A stretch of 64,000 bases of DNA from Sepioteuthis lessoniana. Lineage: Eukaryota > Mollusca > Cephalopoda > Myopsida > Loliginidae. The notes under the pieces were generated by a model, which was not told where the DNA came from, did no database searches, and was given only the letters and a program-made list of their open reading frames with translations. The stretch spans positions 105,593,430 through 105,657,429 of the forward strand of contig OY757907.1 of assembly GCA_963585895.1 (NCBI GenBank), given 5' to 3'. Position 1 is the first letter of the stretch. The number at the start of each line of letters is the position of its first letter. Position numbers and translations under genes: made by a program. Shown here piece after piece: positions 11,891 through 22,114 of the stretch.

Positions 11891-12930
11891 CAACTCCATA
11901 AGTATCTTAATGACTGTAGCAAATGCTAAATAGTTAGAGATTCCTTGCACAGAGGCCTCACATGGTTATCTTTTTATATAAACACATGCAGTTATATCTA
12001 TGCTCACATGTACTGAATATCAAACCTCTTTATAGTTCTCTCTAATGAGCCTAAAGAACACTTGGCTACCCCACAATTTACATCACTAAAGAACTGCTAT
12101 GAAACATAGGGGGAAAAATAAAATAGAAACAATAATAATTATCTGAGTTTTTGTGAAAAAAATTCATTGATGGCTCAAAATCGCAGTCCTTCCTTTTACT
12201 CTTTAGAGAGGTTATCTGCCCTTGTCAGTAGAAGTAACATCTGAGCATATAAGGATGAAGTTGCAAAGATAATTTCTTTTTCTTTCAGCATTCAGTAAAT
12301 TAAAAATGTGGGTTTCTGCTGGGAGTGAGATGACTATTTTGAGAGCCTGGCCTAATGCTTTGTGCCATTAGCACATAGGTAATAGTAAACACAATGCCAA
12401 AATATTTTATAAGTTGGATACAAGCCAAAAGCTTTCATAAATTACAGATGTCTATAAATTGGACATGACTAAAAATAACCAAAAACCACATTGCAAAGTA
12501 AATGAACTTCACCTCACTCACACAAACACTTACTCTTTCTCACTAATACACACACACACTCATTCACTATCTTAGGATATTTCTTCCTACTTTGGTTTTA
12601 CACATTTATAAAGTTGTCATGTTATAAGAATTGTCTTTTCTCTCCTCTCATGGATTTCTTCTGATATGAATCTTTCCAAATGAAATTCTGGGTTATATAA
12701 ATCTCATAACCATAATAAATCAATATTTCATAGAAGATGTTTATGGTTATTTTTTTTTTTTGATAAATTTTGCAGTATCATTCAATAATTTTAAACTTGA
12801 TTTCAACATAGTAAACTGTTTAGATAAATCTATATATTTATAAAATCAGAAATATTTGAAGGAATAAAGTGTCTGTGACACTATAAGCTCTTCTCCTGCT
12901 AAGAGCACATACTTAGGTGCAATGGTGCAT
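11891..12930. other. Unassigned AT-rich sequence
   Basis: Only short CA runs near 12,550 and T runs are visible. No supported gene. Confidence 0.5.
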
Positions 12931-13045
12931 CTGCTGTGGGTGCAAGTATATCTACACAAGTATGTGTGGATAGTAGTATAGCATATATGTATGTGTATGC
13001 ATGTGGGTGTGAGCATATCTGCATGGGGGTATGTGAATACAAGCA
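12931..13045 (+). repeat. Degenerate GT-rich simple sequence
   Basis: Imperfect TGTG/TATG repeats, for example ATGTATGTGTATGCATGTGG. Overlapping open frames on both strands reflect this composition. Confidence 0.6.
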
Positions 13046-13379
13046 ATATGTATGCAGAATTTGTTTTTGTTTGTTTGTTTTTTCCTTTCTTTGCAGAGCT
13101 GGCCCAGCAGATTATAATTTCAACCAATATCTTTGGCCAACTAATCTTTTTAAAAACAAATGCAATGTGGGACTGAGGTTATTTAGCAGGCAAAACTGGG
13201 CAAACTACAAATTATACTGCCATGAGTTAACCTTAAGCAAGTTTCTTACTTTATACATCCTATTCCTTACATTTCTTGAAACCTTTCAACTGCTTGTTAC
13301 TGGTATGTCTCTCTGTTTCTTTCTCTCATTCTTACTCACTGCATCAATACACTGGTTTGCACAATTCTGCTGTGAAGCA

Positions 13380-13870
13380 ACTAATGCCCCTCCCCACAAT
13401 GCTTCTTTTATACCAGTTCTGGCTGACTGAAATTTGCATATGTCGCAAACCCCGTCCCACCAGAGATGAGATGCGTGACCCACAAATTGCATTTCCAACG
13501 ATGCTCATGCTTCCGTTTTTCTATACTTCCAGTACTCTACACGCAAGACACATTCACACCATTTTCAAACTTTGAGGTAGGCCATTTTGCTCGTCACTTC
13601 TTGTTTCTTTCTTTTGGTGTTGCTATGAAAGAAATTCAATTCACACAGCTTTGTAATCACATTTCATTTCTCTCATTCACTTGGTTCACCACCTGTTTTT
13701 ATCCAGCCGCGGATGATTGCTGAATTCACGTAAATGTTGGCTGTTCTGCCTGCATATACAGCACGTCACTTGTCTCTTTGAATGACGAACCCCGGTTGGC
13801 TAATCAGAGACAGCAGTCTGCAGGTTCTGCCTTTCAATTTCACTACATTTCTGCAATCTTAAAATGGCAT
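13380..13870. other. GC/CpG-richer unique block of unknown role
   Basis: This stretch is clearly less AT-rich than its surroundings, with several CpGs (CAGCCGCGGATGATTGCTGA, CAGCACGTCACTTG, ATGACGAACCCCGGTTGGCT). No open frame looks conserved and it matches no other repeat in the window. It could be a regulatory element, an untranslated exon or a single-copy repeat relic. Confidence 0.35.
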
Positions 13871-14123
13871 TAAAAAAAATTTGCATAAATAATATGTACA
13901 CTGCCCAGAGTGTCTTTGAAAAAAATGAATAGATATAAAAGTAGAATAATAATTCATCAACTAAAGTTCCATAAAATATTAAATTTGAATAATAAGACAG
14001 CTACTTTTTAATAAATACTACATTTTATTTTAAATTTATCATTCTATTCTTAGATATATGTCAATAAATAATTATAATTCTTAATTTTCTTGGTGAATTC
14101 TACTAAATAATATTTTCGATATA

Positions 14124-14413
14124 CATATTTACCAACCCTTCCTCTCAGGTAGGATATGACACAAGGTCAAATTTTAAGCGGAGTTTAACAGGTTTGAATT
14201 CAGAGTTTTCCTTCTCCTAGACTAGTTGCCTCACCAAGGCTGAAGAACCCAGTCTGCCCTACTATTTACCCATAGCTGGAGGGAGAATAATTGGATTCAT
14301 ACCTTTCCCAAGGGTATTAGTGCTCTGTGAAATACAATTAGCCTGGTCCAGGATTTGAACTCGTGTTGCCGTGTCCATTTCCTACGACGATAACCATTAC
14401 ACCACGGGCACCT
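14124..14413 (-). mobile_element. SINE-A, young full-length copy
   Basis: A tRNA-derived SINE read on the minus strand. The A-box region is GTGCCCGTGGTGTAATGGTT, the B box GAGTTCAAATCC, followed by a body about 200 bases long. It is flanked by a 15-base target duplication with one mismatch: AATATTTTCGATATA at 14,109-14,123 and AATATTTTTGATATA at 14,414-14,428. The duplication indicates LINE-type retroposition of this unit. Confidence 0.92.
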
Positions 14414-14429
14414 AATATTTTTGATATAG

Positions 14430-15020
14430 AGATGTAAAAAAGAAAATAAACAAATAAATAAATATAACTGATTAATTCTGAACCAGTACTAAAAAAGTTA
14501 AGAGAAAAAAATCATAGTTTGTGGACAGAGAGTCTTGATCATATGTGATATTCTTTAAACAACTCGAAAGAAAACAAAAAATATTCTCCAGAATATAGAA
14601 GAAAAATCTGACAAAAAACAATAAAAATTGCTTTGTTTCAGTAATTAGCTTCATTATTAAAGTATTTTACAGCTACAACTTGTATTAGATTCTTGGCACG
14701 AACAATCTTGTTTGAATAGTTATGCATGAAATTGACAAAATTAATCATCATAGTTCTCTATAAATATAATCACTGTTCATGTATTTGCTGAAGGAGGAAA
14801 ATACTGTATTTCTAAATAGTCAAAATTTGCCTGGAAAGAAGAAACTTTAAAACTAAACTGAATAAAGACCTATTTATTGCTAGAACTTACCAGCAAATTA
14901 TGATAATAATACAGTTAAGAATGTACAACCACAACAATTATAACCTGTACATTACTCAGTGAGCATAGGGCTGCAATTTCAGTATATCAGTGATAGTTCT
15001 GCGTTTTTTTGTTTTTTTTG
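14430..15020. other. Unassigned AT-rich sequence
   Basis: No coding, RNA or repeat signal supported. Confidence 0.5.
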
Positions 15021-15029
15021 TTTGTTTTT

Positions 15030-15215
15030 ACAGAATGAGTTTGCTATCCAAGACCCACTTGGTTTTGAATCCAGAGTTATCCTTCACCTAGACTTGCTTC
15101 CCCCAAAGTTAAGAAAACAGTCTATTCTATAATTTTATTTAGAGCTAGGGGGAGAAGAGATGGGTTTATGCCTTTCTCCAAGATATCAGTATAAAATAAA
15201 CATGAAACTTGATTG
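15030..15215 (-). repeat. SINE-A-like remnant, head missing
   Basis: Retains the body (TTTGAATCCAGAGTTATCCT, then GGGGGAGAAG and TTTATGCCTTTCTCC) but lacks a tRNA-like head. An old truncated copy. Confidence 0.6.
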
Positions 15216-16095
15216 TGAAAAATGTTAGATAAGCAGTTAAAGATCGTGAAAGAATTTAAAACAAATTTCTACTCATAAACGTGATGTAATTAATCAATTT
15301 AAATAAAATTAGACATCACTTTAAGAGCAACACATATAGTATAAGAGAAATTTTGAGTGACAGGTAAAGGGTCATGAGTCAATCTTTGCCAGTGTGAAAA
15401 TCTGAGTCAAGAATGATATGACAGCTGAAAGACGAAACTCAGACTGGTTGTGAGATCATCATGTGGTCAGAGAGACAAAGTCTGGTATTAGAGATTTTAG
15501 AGAGTTGCTTTATGCCTGGATGGTCAGGTACAGTAATATAATTCTAATAAAGAATTTCTTTTCTAACCAAAATAAAGACTGAAGAAATACTCACTTTCAA
15601 AACCAGCTTTTGGTGGAAAATATTACTATATCAAAGTGAGGATCTAAAGAAAAAACTTCTTTTCAACACTCAAATGGAAAAGACAGTCAACAGTTTTCAA
15701 GTGCTGTCTTCAGGATCATGAGCCAATAAGACCCCCCCCAAACTAACACAATACATAATCATAAAGGTCAACCATATTGTATGTACTATTTAAGACTATG
15801 TATTTATATATCTTGCCTTAACAGTAAGATCTTTCAAAAATTAAAAGAAAACAGTTTAGATAAGAATTTTAAAATTTTTTACTCTCAACAAGACTTAACC
15901 TATTGTATTGAGTGATAAATAATTTCTGTTTTTTAAAAGCAAGTTGTAACTACATATTTCAAACTTTCAATAGCTTAAACACAACTAAAAATTTCCTGAT
16001 TAAAGAATGCCTTCATCAGTCATTTCTATTTCTGAAGTGAAAGAATGCACATCATAATTTAATCTATGATCTCACACCTCTAAAATGGAAGAACT
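15216..16095. other. Unassigned AT-rich sequence
   Basis: No gene or named repeat recognised. Confidence 0.5.
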
Positions 16096-17045
16096 AAAAG
16101 TGTATATTTAACATATATTGTTGTGAGAGTTTAAGAATAACAAAAACACTATAGAAACAGCTAAGAAACTTGGTAGCATTTATGACCAAGGTGTCATTAC
16201 TGACCAACAAGTCCTAAACTGGTTTTCAAAGTTTTATTCTGCTGATCTGTTATTGAGAGATGAACAGAGATGCTCAACAAACTTCCATCATTTCAGAGAA
16301 TTGATGGAATGCAATCCATACAAAAGTATTCAAGAATTAGTACTTGATCTTAACACATCCCAATCCACAATCTGCTACCACATGGAAAAGATAGGAAAAG
16401 TGAGTAAACTGGGCATTTAGGTTCCTCATACTCTTCATGAGAAGAATGAGGAAGATCACATATCCATTGTGACAAGTCTTCTTTCAAGGCAGAGAAATGA
16501 TCCATTTCTCGAGAATATTATTATAGGTGAAGAAAAATGGAACTTTTAGCACAAGGTTCAATGCAAAAGGCAGTGGGTTGACAAAGATGAATCACTGCAG
16601 CCTACCCTAAAGGTGGAGCTTCATAGAAGAAATTTTATGCTGTATGTATGGTGGGATGACCATGGCATAAGTTATTTGAAGTTTTAAAATTACAATCAGA
16701 CTCTCAATGCAATGCTTCTTGTGTTTCTCCATGATAACATAAAGCCCTATTCTGCCAGAATCATGCAGGAAAAAATATTAGATTTAGCCTGGTTTGTTCT
16801 ACCCTATCCATTATATTCACCAGACCTTGCACTAAGTGACTTTTATCTTCTTTATTCAACAAAATACTTTGATTTACAAGAAGATCAGGTGAAAACATTT
16901 GCAGAAAATTTCTTGAGCTCAAAACCAGCTGAATTTTACTTGAGAGGAATTGAAAAGCTATCTGATAAATAGCAAGACGTGATTCAAAATAATGGAGAAT
17001 CTGCTACAATTGAGTGAAATTAATTAATTGCTAAATTATTCATGA
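16096..17045 (+). pseudogene. Mariner transposase relic (IS630/Tc1/mariner)
   Basis: Translating across stops and shifts gives helix-turn-helix-like pieces (VLNWFSKFYS), SQSTICYHMEKIGKVSKLG, then EEKW, which aligns with the first catalytic Asp region but has Glu-Glu. Further on are FLHDNIKPYSARIMQEKI, resembling the HDNARPH motif, and YPLYSPDLALSDFYL, the family's YSPDLxPxDY block. In-frame stops are frequent, so it is dead. The minus-strand relic at 34.7-35.9 kb is a close relative with shared wording such as LLSRQRNDPFL and HKVQCKRQW. Confidence 0.88.
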
Positions 17046-17104
17046 ATAACTATATTTTACTAAAAAAGAACTTATGATTCAACCAAATAGAAAGCCATAA
17101 AACT

Positions 17105-17590
17105 GAATCACAATACTTGATTGATTTTGCAAGCATGTCAACCTGTCTACTATTATTTTATGCCTGGAGGTTAGAGAATCACATTCATATTTAAATTTTT
17201 TGTATAGTTGTTTCTTTAGAGTTTTTTTCACATGGTTATGTGGTATCAAGTATTCCTATCAAATAATAATAATCTACAGTTGTATGGTTTCAAGTAACTA
17301 AGAATCATAATTCTAAGTAAATAATTATGATTTAAACTAACTATTCTTAATACAAGTAATATGCAGTTAGATGGTATCAAGTATTCTAATATTGATAATA
17401 TTAAAGTGGTTTTATTTGACCAATAGATGGAATTTTAACAGGTACTACCAATCAGGGTCAGAGTGAACCTGGGAGTAATGGTATTGAAAAGAAACCCCAT
17501 AGTTACTAGATCTCCGGAACTGAAATCTCACCATCAGACGTTGTTTTTTGGAGGGCGTGATCTTACCCTTCTACAGGGAATACAGTCAGC
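17105..17590 (-). repeat. Repeat C copy
   Basis: Reverse orientation of the 779-1,573 element: AGCATGTCAACCTG start, internal GTATGGTTTCAAGTA units, then GTCAGAGTGAACCTGGGAGT and TTACCCTTCTACAGGGAATA. It ends at AGCATATTCTAAATCTGGC, where another element follows. Confidence 0.75.
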
Positions 17591-17830
17591 ATATTCTAAA
17601 TCTGGCGAGCAGCATTATTGACTCCTTTTGACCAGCTTGGCTAATCAGGCTCATATTGCACTTAGTGGGCCGATGAGCAATATAGACTAGCAGGGTTTGA
17701 GCCTCGGCTCGTTCCTGACCTCTCCCTCCCCTTTATCCCCACTTTAATCGGCCTTCGGGCTTTTGACCTTGTGTCAAGCCTTGTCTGGTGGGAGACATTG
17801 GCAAATATTCAGCATATTCTAAACCTGCCC
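17591..17830 (+). mobile_element. Candidate GC-rich SINE inserted at the end of repeat C
   Basis: A GC-richer segment with TAGTGGGCCGATGAGCAATA followed by GGGTTTGAGCCTCGG, compatible with RNA polymerase III A and B boxes, then a pyrimidine-rich body. Copies of CAGCATATTCTAAA lie on both sides (about 17,587 and 17,810), as a target-site duplication would. Single copy here, so the family is not established. Confidence 0.5.
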
Positions 17831-17964
17831 AACATGACATTTAATACTGGAGTTCTTTCATTGGTTTATGAATTAAATTTAGTAATCAACTTTTTTTTTA
17901 ACATGCAAAATATTATTCACTTTTTCTAAAAATCACTACTTATAATTTGGGGTAATACATATAG

Positions 17965-18195
17965 ACAATAGATGGGATTCCTTGTTGCATAATGGTTAAT
18001 GTGCTGACTGTGACATTGTAGTGAATTTGAATATCAGTCACATTATTACATTCACTTTTGTACTGATAGTCTTGGGAAAAGTATAAACCCCCTTATTCCT
18101 TCAGCTATGATTTAATAATATCATAGCTGTTCTTCAACAAGGATGGCTTTAGCATTAAATAACCCATAAATGTTAATATGCCGTTAAACAAAAAA
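17965..18195 (+). repeat. SINE-like element with tail shared with repeat C
   Basis: A tRNA-like head (TTGCATAATGGTTAATGTGC) precedes a body with CTTGGGAAAAGTATAAACCC, as in SINE-A. The 3' end, TTAGCATTAAATAACCCATA to ATATGCCGTTAAAC, matches the repeat C terminus. A shared 3' tail suggests mobilisation by one LINE, but this is inference. Confidence 0.5.
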
Positions 18196-19330
18196 AAAAA
18201 TCAAACCAAATGCACAACACACCCGGCGTCTAAGAAAAGGGCAGACACACACACACACACAAACATATTTCTTCTTATAAGTAGAATCAAGGTTTTTTTT
18301 TCTATTAGTAAATACCCAACTTGAAATTTAATATATTTACATAAAAACATCAAAATCGACAAGGTAATTTTTTCTCCATTTGAAGATGTATATGGTTAGA
18401 TTGAATTAAGAACATGATCATTAATTATCCTGATCAACTAAAAAGTTAAGTCAATTCCCAAAAAAGAGTCTAATAAAATTGTGCCTTTTGACAAGATGAC
18501 AACATTTTGATTAGTTTTCCTGAAAATACCCAACATTTTGCATTAAATTAAAATTTCAAACTTGGCTGTTTTACTAAGGTAACTGGCTTTTACATTTCAT
18601 GAACTTACTGTTTATACATTTACCAGAAATTTATTTATTTATTAGTTAAATTATCAGCTCTTGGAATGTAGGATATTTGTGAATCACATAAAAGAGATTT
18701 GTTTTTGTTCAACAAACACATTCTTTTATATAAAGAGACTTTAAATAGTCATTAATTTTCTTTTCAAATATACAGGGTATTTCCAACGTATGGTATTTTC
18801 TCGTCATGAAATAGAAAAAACATTCCTGTGTCAAAGATTTTTTTAATATATTTCTTTAAGGTTGTCAGGTTCATTAAATGCCCACATACTTTTGTAACAT
18901 ATTTAAATTGACTGTTTTTTTTTTTTTTTATTTCTTCTCAACACTTTTCTTACTATTCTAACTAATATTCCTATGTTCTTTTATGGCTATATACTGTTTA
19001 TTTTTGCATTCATTGATTCTCAAAAGATAACCTAAAAAATGCATTCAAAGCATTTTCTTTTCACTTTCAACTAATTTTTCATATGTATGATTCTTGAAGG
19101 CAGAATATGAATAAAAAATAAATCTAAAGAGTAATTCTTGAGGTTCATTAACGTTTTTATGACTAAACTGTTAAAAGTGATTTTTTTTTCACAATTCTCA
19201 AGAGAAGCTGAATATCACAAATAAGATGCTTTTTCTTTTACTAATCAAATGCAGACGTGTCAACCTCAACTCTTAGATTTAAAAAAAAAAAAAAAAAAAA
19301 AAAAAGGTTTTGAACCCAATAACAAATCTA
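18196..19330. other. Unassigned AT-rich sequence
   Basis: A CA run at 18,244-18,262 and a poly-A run near 19,280 are the only simple features. No gene supported. Confidence 0.5.
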
Positions 19331-19334
19331 TTTG

Positions 19335-19662
19335 AAATACATATCTCATAACCTGGTTTGGTTGTGGTGGTACTACTCATGTACCATGCTTTGAGCAAAA
19401 ATCTTCTAGTGGAGCCCATCCCTCCCCAGGTCTACAACTGGTTTGAATTCAGAGTTTTTTTTCCTATACCAGTAACCATACTAAGGTTAAATAGTAAGTC
19501 TGCCCTACTATTTACACATAGATGGAGAGAGAATAGTTGGATTTATAAGTTTCCGAAGAGTTTTAGTGCTATGTAAAATGCAAACAGCCTCATTCAGGTT
19601 TTAAACGTGGGTAGCTGATATCCACTTCCAATGACAATAACCATTATGCCATGAGTGCCTCC
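19335..19662 (-). repeat. SINE-A-like element, older subfamily
   Basis: Same architecture as 7,610-7,930, including the extra tail beyond the SINE-A body. The tRNA-like head at the right end is degenerate (ACTCATGGCATAATGGTTAT on the minus strand). Confidence 0.7.
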
Positions 19663-21180
19663 AATTTGAAACCCAAAGTTTTAAAAATGTTTACTCAAGT
19701 AGAAATGTTACTTTTACCAATTGTTTAAAGATAAAACATTTTGAATGAAAATTTATAACAAGAGATCAGCTGAAATTAAAACAGAAATAAAAAAAGGAAT
19801 GTAAAATTGAATAATTATCTAATGATAATACTGGGCTATTAAAGAATCATAATCTATTGTTAAAATGACAGCCTCCTTCTTTTTCTTTTAGGTTTCTAAC
19901 TTTTTCATAGAAATTGCAGGAACATATAATTAGTATAAATGGGGAGAAAAGGAGAAATAGTAGATAGTATATAGCAATGTTTTTAACTAGAGTACTGGCA
20001 TATCTCCACAATAAATCTGAATTGATGACTAGTCATCATGTAATTGTGAATACTAATAATGAATTACTGGAACAAAACATGCAAGTGGCATGTGATCTGA
20101 ATACAGAAAGCAATTGAGTAAAAGATAAAGTAAATAAAAAAAAAAAACAACACAAAACAGAAACATTGGCCAGTTTTTTGTCTTTTTTGAGTTTCTAATA
20201 AATATTGATAAATTCTGAACAGAAGATTTACAAAGATCTTATTCCAAGAATATTTAAAAAGAGGAATATATTATAAATCCACATGTTACAAATTCTAAAG
20301 AGAATATGAGTAGAAAAATTCTACCTATAGTTTGGTCTGAACAATTAAAATTTTTTAAAAGTATTCTTAAAGGAACAATTATGCTAAATCAACTTAAGTA
20401 CCTGTTTATGCTAGTTAAGAAGTCAAAACTGATAGCTGCTGGTTATTTGATAATTTTTGTTTTCAGTTAAAATAAATTCACTATAAAGTTACAAACAGTA
20501 ATTGTTACTATGTAAGATAAATCCACCTAATAGAAAAGGTATTTACCAATTCTATATATCATATTATGCTGTTAATATTGTTGTGAAATTTTGTTTTGTA
20601 GAGAAATATTTTTTAATTTATGAGAAAGACATTTAAAAGATGTATTGATTTAAACATTTATTTTCATGTCTGGATTGTTAGTCTTTACAAAGCAAGAATG
20701 CTATATGATTATTTTACAACTTTAGATTGAAGAACTACTTTATAAGTAATCTTTGAATAAATATGAATAATTATTTTAGTAAAACAGTTGATTTTTTTTC
20801 TTCTGAAGTGTAAAAAAAATTTAATCTAAATTCTGTAGGATTAGTTATGTCTGTTAAAAACATTCTAAAGAAAAATCTAGAATTAAAGAAAAGAAGAAAT
20901 TTGTTTATAACTTTACTGAGTAAATTTCCCTTTGGTGTAAGGAATTAATTTGATTCAATGTTGTATTTTCTAAAGAAATATGCAACCATTTTGTCGAAAG
21001 AGACAAGCTATCTATGCACACTCATGATGTAATCTTCAAAGAGTGAGTTTGATCCTTACTGGGTTCTCAACAATTGCGGACTTATTTGATACATTTTAGC
21101 ATCAACTGACATGAAGGAAGTTACTTACCAAGTAACAGAAACTCAGAAAAAAGTGAGCAGATAGAAAAAGCTCCTTTAGC
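19663..21180. other. Unassigned AT-rich sequence downstream of DHDH exon 7
   Basis: This should be intron 7 or 3' flank of DHDH. I found no terminal DHDH exon, no other coding exon and no clear repeat. Confidence 0.5.
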
Positions 21181-21440
21181 CATTCTTATTTCCACCAAGC
21201 AGTTTTAACTCCATGCTTGTTTTGGGGTCATCAGGAGAGAATGTGCACCATTTCAGGGCCTTCCTCTCGGCGGTTTTATTTGCACATCGGCCCCCCTCAC
21301 TGACATGAGGCCCCATTAAAGCATCCTGACAAATCAATGTCTAATGGCGAAATGTAAAAATTTTCTAATTTACTCGCGTAATTAGAATATCGTTGCGCAT
21401 TCGCGAGCAGATGATGTTATGACATGTTTATTTTGAAATG
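21181..21440. promoter_or_regulatory. Candidate conserved noncoding element
   Basis: A sharply bounded GC/CpG-richer block in AT-rich DNA. It contains CTCTCGGCGGTTTTATTTGC, CACTGACATGAGGCCCCATT, TGACAAATCAATGTCTAATG, ACTCGCGTAATTAGAATATC and GCGCATTCGCGAGCAGATGA. It includes homeodomain-type TAATTA, a TGACA..ATCAA-like arrangement and an E-box-like CAGATG. No open frame spans it and no repeat elsewhere resembles it. The composition is typical of a conserved enhancer, but conservation cannot be judged from one sequence. Confidence 0.4.
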
Positions 21441-21641
21441 TTCAACGGGACGTTTCTTTTATTCCATATCCACATTGAGCAGTTTTCAGTTATTTCCGTA
21501 AGGTGTTTCATACTTTTGCTTCTATTACGTTGATTGATTCCAATTTGACGGAATATAGACATAAGTATACAAATACACACAACATCAAATATAGTACTTA
21601 CATATTGGATGACCAAAATTGATAAAATACAATAAACTCAC

Positions 21642-21792
21642 CTTTTTGAATACACTTTCTCACACATTCTGCTTCGTAAGAAAGGCCTGCACTGTTAGGA
21701 AAGTTGAATTTGAAATCTTTTGGATCAAGTGGGAACTCCATTTCTTCTTTATTGATTGTTACTTTTGTTGGAGCCCAAAATGGAGTGTGAAG
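21642..21792 (-). CDS. DHDH: DHDH exon 7 (last one found)
   Basis: Follows a TATACTCAG acceptor and encodes LHTPFWAPTKVTINKEE, MEFPLDPKDF, then NSAGLSYEAECVRKC and a split Gly at a GTGAGT donor (phase 1). The same place in the vertebrate protein reads CWCPTELVVK...GAGMSYEAKHVWECLRKG. About 38 residues plus a stop should follow in another exon. I scanned the plus-strand text down to position 1 for its reverse complement by eye and did not find it. Confidence 0.92.
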
Positions 21793-22077
21793 CTGAGTAT
21801 ATAATTAAAACAAAATTGTTACAAAATCAATGACAGAAGAAAAACTCATAGAAACAACAGCCAGAATGATAATCTATATCATTATTTCTGTACTTTTTAA
21901 AAGAATGTAATATTTGGAAAATAAGTGATTCAATTATTCTGACAGATTGAGAATTTTAGGTAAAAGAAAAAAATATGATGTGTGTGTGTGTGTATATGTG
22001 TGTGTATATATGTGGGTGTGTATGTTCTTGTGCACAGTGTAATTATGCTTGCATATATATATATCTTACAAGAATAA

Positions 22078-22114
<37 letters not shown>

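Noticed and set aside
12846..13723. Cluster of overlapping frames of 61-164 codons on both strands
   Set aside because: The longest crosses a GT-rich simple repeat and T/C-rich sequence; no domain or splice pattern is recognisable.
21129..21170. TGGTAAGTAA donor-like site considered as part of a DHDH 3' exon
   Set aside because: The sequence before it gives no DHDH-like reading, and a terminal exon would not need a donor.
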